The notes beneath the pieces were generated by a model. It saw only the letters and a program-made list of their open reading frames with translations. It was not told the DNA's origin and did not search any database. A stretch of DNA of 16,198 nucleotides from CAKSHC01 sp045631845 (GTDB lineage: Bacteria > Bacillota > Clostridia > Oscillospirales > UMGS1783), in contig JAZQVM010000026.1 in assembly GCA_045631845.1 (NCBI GenBank), positions 1 through 16,198 of the forward strand. The letters are read 5' to 3'. A program made the translations under genes and the position numbers. Of the stretch, positions 12,809 through 16,198 are shown in pieces; position 1 is the stretch's first letter; every line of letters begins with the position of its first letter.

Positions 12809-14143
12809 TTACATCATCCCATTCATGCCGGGAAAACCCTTGAGCAGATTGGGATTCTTGTTAAGCCTTTTTATCATCGACCGAGCCTGCTCATACTGCT
12901 TGAGCAATCGGTTGACTTCACTTACTTCCACGCCGGCGCCCATAGCGATACGGCGTTTGCGGGATGCCGCCAGAATATCCGGCTTGGACCGCTCTCTCGG
13001 TGTCATCGATAGGATGATGGCCTGCTGACGGTCAAAGATCTTCTCATTGATATCCACCTTGGCAAGATCTTTTTGCTTGACACCCATACTACCGAGGATA
13101 GCACCGGCGCCGCCCATCTTTTTCATCTGCTGCAGCTGACCCAGATAATCCTCTAAATCAAACTTATTCTTAAGTAGTTTTTCCTCTAATTTTTTGGCCT
13201 GCTCCTCATCGAAGGCTTCTTCAGCCTTTTCGATCAGAGAAAGCACATCGCCCATACCCAGGATACGGTTGGCCATACGCTCGGGGTGGAAGGGCTCTAA
13301 GTCCTTGACCGTTTCGCCCACGCCGACAAACTTGATCGGCTGGCCGGTGATATATTTCACCGACATGGCGGCACCGCCACGGGTATCGCCGTCGAACTTC
13401 GTCAGGATCACGCCGGTGATCCCCAACTGCTCATCAAAGGACTGCGCCACATTGACGGCATCCTGACCGGTCATGGCATCAACAACAAGCAAGATCTCGT
13501 TGGGCTCGGTCTTGGCCTTGATCTGCGCCAATTCATCCATCAACGCTTCGTCAATATGCAACCGACCGGCGGTATCGAGAATGACAATATCGTTGCCGTA
13601 CTTTTTAGCATGCGCCACCGCTTCCTGCGCGATCTTGACCGGCTTCTCCCCGTCCAGCGAAAAGACGGGAACCTCGGCCTGTGCGCCAACCACCTTTAAC
13701 TGATCAACCGCGGCGGGACGGTAAATATCGCAAGCCACCAAAAGCGGGCGGCGATGAAGCGTATTTTTAAAATAATAAGCCAGTTTTGCCGAATGGGTGG
13801 TTTTACCGGCACCCTGCAGACCGCACATCATAATGACGGTGGGGGGCTTGGTACTGAAATTAAACTTGGAATCACCGTCACCCATAATGCGGCACAATTC
13901 CTCATGCACAATCTTAATCACCTGCTGCGCCGGCGTAAGAGATTTCATAACCTCCTCGCCCACCGCACGGGCCGATACGTTATTGATAAAGGCTTTTACT
14001 ACCTTAAAGTTAACATCTGCACCAAGCAGAGCCAACTTGATCTCCCGCATGACCTCTTTAACATCAGCCTCGGAAAGCTTGCCTCGGCCTTTGAGTCGGC
14101 GGAAAATATCATTTAATTTATCGGAAAGCCCGTCAAATGCCAT
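12809..14143 (-). CDS. ffh: Signal recognition particle GTPase Ffh (SRP54)
   Basis: A 444-residue SRP GTPase that, with 4.5S RNA, targets nascent membrane proteins to FtsY. After the N-terminal helical bundle come G1 GLQGAGKTT (108-116), ACDIYRPAAVDQL (137-149), G3 DTAGR (190-194), VVDAMTGQDAV (220-230) and G4 TKFDGDTRGG (248-257). The methionine-rich M domain follows from about 300, with SMTPRERSKPDIL and a GFPGMNGMM tail. The ATG at 14143, seven bases after AGGTG, is preferred to a GTG two codons upstream. It overlaps ylxM by 11 bases. Confidence 0.97.
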   Translation of the reverse strand: MAFDGLSDKLNDIFRRLKGRGKLSEADVKEVMREIKLALLGADVNFKVVKAFINNVSARAVGEEVMKSLTPAQQVIKIVHEELCRIMGDGDSKFNFSTKPPTVIMMCGLQGAGKTTHSAKLAYYFKNTLHRRPLLVACDIYRPAAVDQLKVVGAQAEVPVFSLDGEKPVKIAQEAVAHAKKYGNDIVILDTAGRLHIDEALMDELAQIKAKTEPNEILLVVDAMTGQDAVNVAQSFDEQLGITGVILTKFDGDTRGGAAMSVKYITGQPIKFVGVGETVKDLEPFHPERMANRILGMGDVLSLIEKAEEAFDEEQAKKLEEKLLKNKFDLEDYLGQLQQMKKMGGAGAILGSMGVKQKDLAKVDINEKIFDRQQAIILSMTPRERSKPDILAASRKRRIAMGAGVEVSEVNRLLKQYEQARSMIKRLNKNPNLLKGFPGMNGMM

Positions 14144-14507
14144 CTTCACGCACCTGATCGCTTACCCGAACAATAGTCTGCACCGCATTGGCAATGACCG
14201 AATTGACCATGCCTCGGCTGTTCTGATCCCGAATATCCTCGGCGGCGGCACGAATCTCATCCATGCCCGAACGAAGCCGTGTAAACTTCTCAGCCAAACC
14301 CAGTTTTTCTTCCATGTCCAGCAGGATGGCCTCGCCCTTCTTGATGCAGTCCCGAACACCTTGACGGGTAATACCGGTCTGGACGGCGATCTCTGCCAAA
14401 CTCAGATCATCATCATAGTACATGATAATGGCCGATAACTGTTTCTCGGTCAACATCTTGCCGTAAAAATCGCAAAGCAGACCGATTTGGAGATTTTTTT
14501 CTATCAT
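14133..14507 (-). CDS. ylxM: YlxM/p13-like DNA-binding protein, SRP operon
   Basis: A 124-residue helix-turn-helix protein of the YlxM (UPF0122) family. LCDFYGKMLTEKQLSAIIMYYDDDLSLAEIA (11-41) is the signature, and TGITRQGVRDCIKKGEAIL (44-62) is a sigma-70 region 4-like helix-turn-helix. It almost always precedes ffh and is thought to be an SRP-linked regulator. The ATG at 14507 is preferred, five bases after GGGTGG; a GTG three codons upstream is possible. It is the first gene after the operon promoter. Confidence 0.93.
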   Translation of the reverse strand: MIEKNLQIGLLCDFYGKMLTEKQLSAIIMYYDDDLSLAEIAVQTGITRQGVRDCIKKGEAILLDMEEKLGLAEKFTRLRSGMDEIRAAAEDIRDQNSRGMVNSVIANAVQTIVRVSDQVREDGI

Positions 14508-14530
14508 ATGCGCCACCCTTTCCGATGATT

Positions 14531-14551
14531 TGTAAAGCGATTTGCTTTACA
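14531..14551 (-). promoter_or_regulatory. Inverted repeat at the 5' end of the SRP operon leader
   Basis: A perfect 8-bp inverted repeat (14531-14538 with 14544-14551, TGTAAAGC/GCTTTACA, loop of five) begins within about two bases of the expected transcription start (about 14553). It could be an operator or a 5'-terminal RNA hairpin that stabilises the long mRNA. The sequence alone does not decide. Confidence 0.55.
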
Positions 14552-14559
14552 CTTCTGCT

Positions 14560-14588
14560 ATTATACTCTATTTTTACCCAAATGTCAA
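14560..14588 (-). promoter_or_regulatory. Promoter of the SRP/ribosome operon, full consensus
   Basis: On the minus strand TTGACA (14583-14588), a 17-bp spacer and TATAAT (14560-14565) match the consensus fully. The start near 14553 leaves a leader of about 46 bases before ylxM. It drives ylxM through azlD. Confidence 0.93.
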
Positions 14589-14591
14589 GGC

Positions 14592-14618
14592 AAAAGCCCC
14601 TCTTTTTTGAGGGGCTTT
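14592..14618 (-). terminator. Terminator of the surface-protein gene cluster
   Basis: A perfect 10-bp stem (14609-14618 with 14593-14602) with a six-base loop is followed on the minus strand by four T. It lies ten bases past the stop at 14628 and only a few bases before the -35 box of the SRP operon. The short T-run makes it somewhat weak. Confidence 0.7.
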
Positions 14619-14627
14619 GTGAATTTT

Positions 14628-14936
14628 TTATAATTTATCCAACATTTCCCGATGGCGTATGCGAGACTTATGGTTTACCAGCACAATAACCGTGAAAATC
14701 AGAACGGCGCCGGCAATGGCCGCCACGATGATGGCCGCCGTCATAAGCAGGTTGGCGCTCATATCGGTATCGGCCACGGCATCGTAGGAAATGATGCCCG
14801 ACTGGGTCATCTGCTGAGCCGCCTCACGCTCCTGCGCGGTGGGCACAAACCGATCGGCATCAAAGGTAACGGCCGAAACAGGCATCAACCCTACCAGCAA
14901 AAGGAGAGCGAGTAAAACTCCTATTATTTTCTTCAT
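14628..14936 (-). CDS. Small secreted or membrane protein of unknown function
   Basis: A 102-residue protein with a signal peptide (MKKIIGVLLALLLLVGLMPVSA, cleavage likely about residue 22), a short outer region rich in Gln, Ala and Asp (23-60), one strong membrane segment (about 62-87) and a basic tail NHKSRIRHREMLDKL inside. I recognise no family. The ATG at 14936 has GGGAGG upstream and overlaps the preceding stop as ATGA; the longer frame upstream lies in the neighbour. It probably sits in the membrane beside the CBM9-like protein, with which it shares a transcript and a similar membrane-anchored end. Confidence 0.75.
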   Translation of the reverse strand: MKKIIGVLLALLLLVGLMPVSAVTFDADRFVPTAQEREAAQQMTQSGIISYDAVADTDMSANLLMTAAIIVAAIAGAVLIFTVIVLVNHKSRIRHREMLDKL

Positions 14937-15949
14937 TTTTCTTCCTCCCCGTTCCGATTTTGCCGATTGCGTTCCCGCACCAGCATGGTTGTGACCGCCG
15001 CCGCACAAACCAACACTACCGCTACCGAGATCATCATAATCATCAGAGGCACCGATACCGGTGCATCGGCCGTAATAATTTTATATTCGGGTTCCGAAGC
15101 AATCGGAATATCTGCATCCTGTGCATACACCGGCAAAGCAGACTCGGCCATTTCCTCAACCGACTTATTTGCACTCAATAATCGAATCTGCAGGCAGGCA
15201 TTCTTATGCGCCCAGTTCTTCGGTCCGCCGCATTCGGCCGCACCCGTCCCCACAAGAAAACGATTCGACCCATCGGTTTGACCCGATACCCGATTGTTAT
15301 AATGCTCCAACCCGATTACGGCAGAAAAGGCCATGTTGGGATGTTTGCCGATCGACAGATTTGTATCCTTTAACGCCACCGCCGCTTCATAGGTCATAGT
15401 GCGGGACGCATCATCATAAACAGCAGCAAAATCCTTTCCCTCTCGCAAATCCCGCATTTTGACTGCCTGCGAAATGGTCTGCGCCTGCGCCTGTCCGTCT
15501 GCCGTTTGGTAAAGACGATATCCGGTATAGGCTTCATATTCTTCGCCCCTATACATGGCATGGCGCACACCCGTATTTTCTTGATATTCGGAGAGGGTAA
15601 AAGCAAAATGCAGTCCCATCTCGGGCTCGGCCAAACTAATCTCCCGATCCACACCGTACACCACACACCCGATAAAGACATTCTCCTCGTCATGGGTCAC
15701 ATACAGATCAAAGGCCGCTTCTGCATCCTGCGTCGAATCCCACCATTTAGCGGTCAAAATCGAATCCACCGCATCGGCCTGCGCCAAGGTTACATGGTTG
15801 TAAATGGGGTCGCCCCACTCCTGCACCGAAATCACGCCGTCTATCGCAACCCGTCGGGGCTGCACCACCGAATAGGAGGCGGCACCGACCGAAACAGACA
15901 CAAGCGCCAGCATCAGCGTGAACGCTATCATAAACCGTATCTTTTTCAT
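14933..15949 (-). CDS. Surface protein with CBM9/DOMON-like domain and C-terminal membrane anchor
   Basis: A 338-residue exported protein. Residues 1-24 are a signal peptide (KKIRFMIAFTLMLALVSVSVGA). Residues from about 30 to 265 resemble the carbohydrate-binding family 9/DOMON-like beta sandwich: RRVAIDGVISVQEWGDPIY, DLYVTHDEENVFIGCVVYG, MTYEAAVAL. A linker leads to a membrane helix (about 302-326, VPLMIMMISVAVVLVCAAAV) and a charged cytoplasmic tail. It may hold a sugar or glycan at the cell surface; the ligand is unknown. The ATG at 15949 has AGGAGG eight bases upstream; the longer frame lacks a site. It overlaps the next gene by four bases and follows a probable glycoside hydrolase by 16 bases. 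Confidence 0.72.
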   Translation of the reverse strand: MKKIRFMIAFTLMLALVSVSVGAASYSVVQPRRVAIDGVISVQEWGDPIYNHVTLAQADAVDSILTAKWWDSTQDAEAAFDLYVTHDEENVFIGCVVYGVDREISLAEPEMGLHFAFTLSEYQENTGVRHAMYRGEEYEAYTGYRLYQTADGQAQAQTISQAVKMRDLREGKDFAAVYDDASRTMTYEAAVALKDTNLSIGKHPNMAFSAVIGLEHYNNRVSGQTDGSNRFLVGTGAAECGGPKNWAHKNACLQIRLLSANKSVEEMAESALPVYAQDADIPIASEPEYKIITADAPVSVPLMIMMISVAVVLVCAAAVTTMLVRERNRQNRNGEEEK

Positions 15950-15965
15950 TGCGTCATCCTCCTTC

Positions 15966-16198
15966 TTACCGTTTTTGCATGGCATAATCAATCAGATTGA
16001 TCATGGCGCAGTCTGCCATCGGCGTGCCGATATGATCCACCAGCGCCAAGGTATTCACCACAATACGCCCTCGGCCGCAAGCATACACACCCACAGCCAC
16101 ACCCGCATCGGTTCCCGCCAAAACTTCTTTGGCCGCCATCGGCAACTGCAGCAATTTCGCATCGCAAACAGGGCCCGACAGGGTTTGACGGGGCATAC
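15966..16198 (-). CDS. C-terminal fragment of a probable glycoside hydrolase-associated protein
   Basis: The frame is open to the right edge and ends at TAA 15966-15968; at least 77 codons are present. The ATG near the edge has no reason to be the start, since the frame stays open before it. GRGRIVVNTLALVDHIGTP, then MADCAMINLIDYA, is like the tail of large glycoside hydrolases and GATase-like trimerisation domains (pattern GKGRVVVNTL, LG, PVADRLLLNL). The exact family cannot be set from this piece. It lies first in the visible surface-protein cluster, which suggests a glycan-related role for its neighbours. Confidence 0.5.
   Translation of the reverse strand, partial: MPRQTLSGPVCDAKLLQLPMAAKEVLAGTDAGVAVGVYACGRGRIVVNTLALVDHIGTPMADCAMINLIDYAMQKR

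Noticed and set aside
1..16198. Mobile elements, CRISPR arrays, phage genes or attachment sites
   Set aside because: I found no transposase, integrase, repeat-spacer array or long direct repeat, and the two tRNA genes are not flanked by a second partial copy.

Overview
This window most likely comes from a Gram-positive anaerobe of the Clostridia (Bacillota), perhaps a gut Oscillospiraceae-type organism. The evidence is the gene order ylxM-ffh-rpsP-khpA-rimM-trmD, AGGAGG-type ribosome sites, sigma-A promoters with 17-bp spacers, intrinsic terminators, CCA-encoding tRNAs and a lipoprotein-type MetQ. The class is inferred with fair confidence; the family is a guess.

Layout. 1-1638 (-) is most of a YgiQ-family radical SAM protein, cut by the left edge. 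Divergent from it are a consensus promoter, tRNA-Thr(TGT), tRNA-Tyr(GTA) and a terminator. 2077-3402 (+) is a YfcC-family membrane carrier with its own promoter, followed by a possible 28-residue protein. 3559-7616 (+) is a complete methionine-import operon: promoter, a 21-codon leader peptide with 8 Met codons, an attenuator with mutually exclusive antiterminator and terminator helices, then metQ, metN, metI, a LUD-domain protein and a DUF5714-type cysteine-rich protein, closed by a terminator. 7667-10016 (+) is a second operon with a GT8 glycosyltransferase fused to a PlsC-like acyltransferase, and a CrtO-like protein. It ends in a bidirectional terminator shared with the convergent operon.

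10015-14588 (-) is the SRP/ribosome operon ylxM-ffh-rpsP-khpA-rimM-trmD, extended without a gap by azlC-azlD (branched-chain amino acid exporter). 14592-16198 (-) is the end of a secreted/surface gene set: the C-terminus of a glycoside-hydrolase-like protein, a CBM9/DOMON-like surface protein with a C-terminal membrane anchor, and a small membrane protein.

Two observations stand out. First, MetQ appears circularly permuted: the second half of the family's sequence follows the lipobox directly and the first half comes last. Second, the same operon is preceded by what looks like a full trp-style, four-segment transcription attenuator read by a methionine-rich leader peptide, rather than by an S-box or T-box. 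Together they make the methionine operon the region most worth testing. Both are read from sequence alone; I know of no described example of either in this combination, but could not search.
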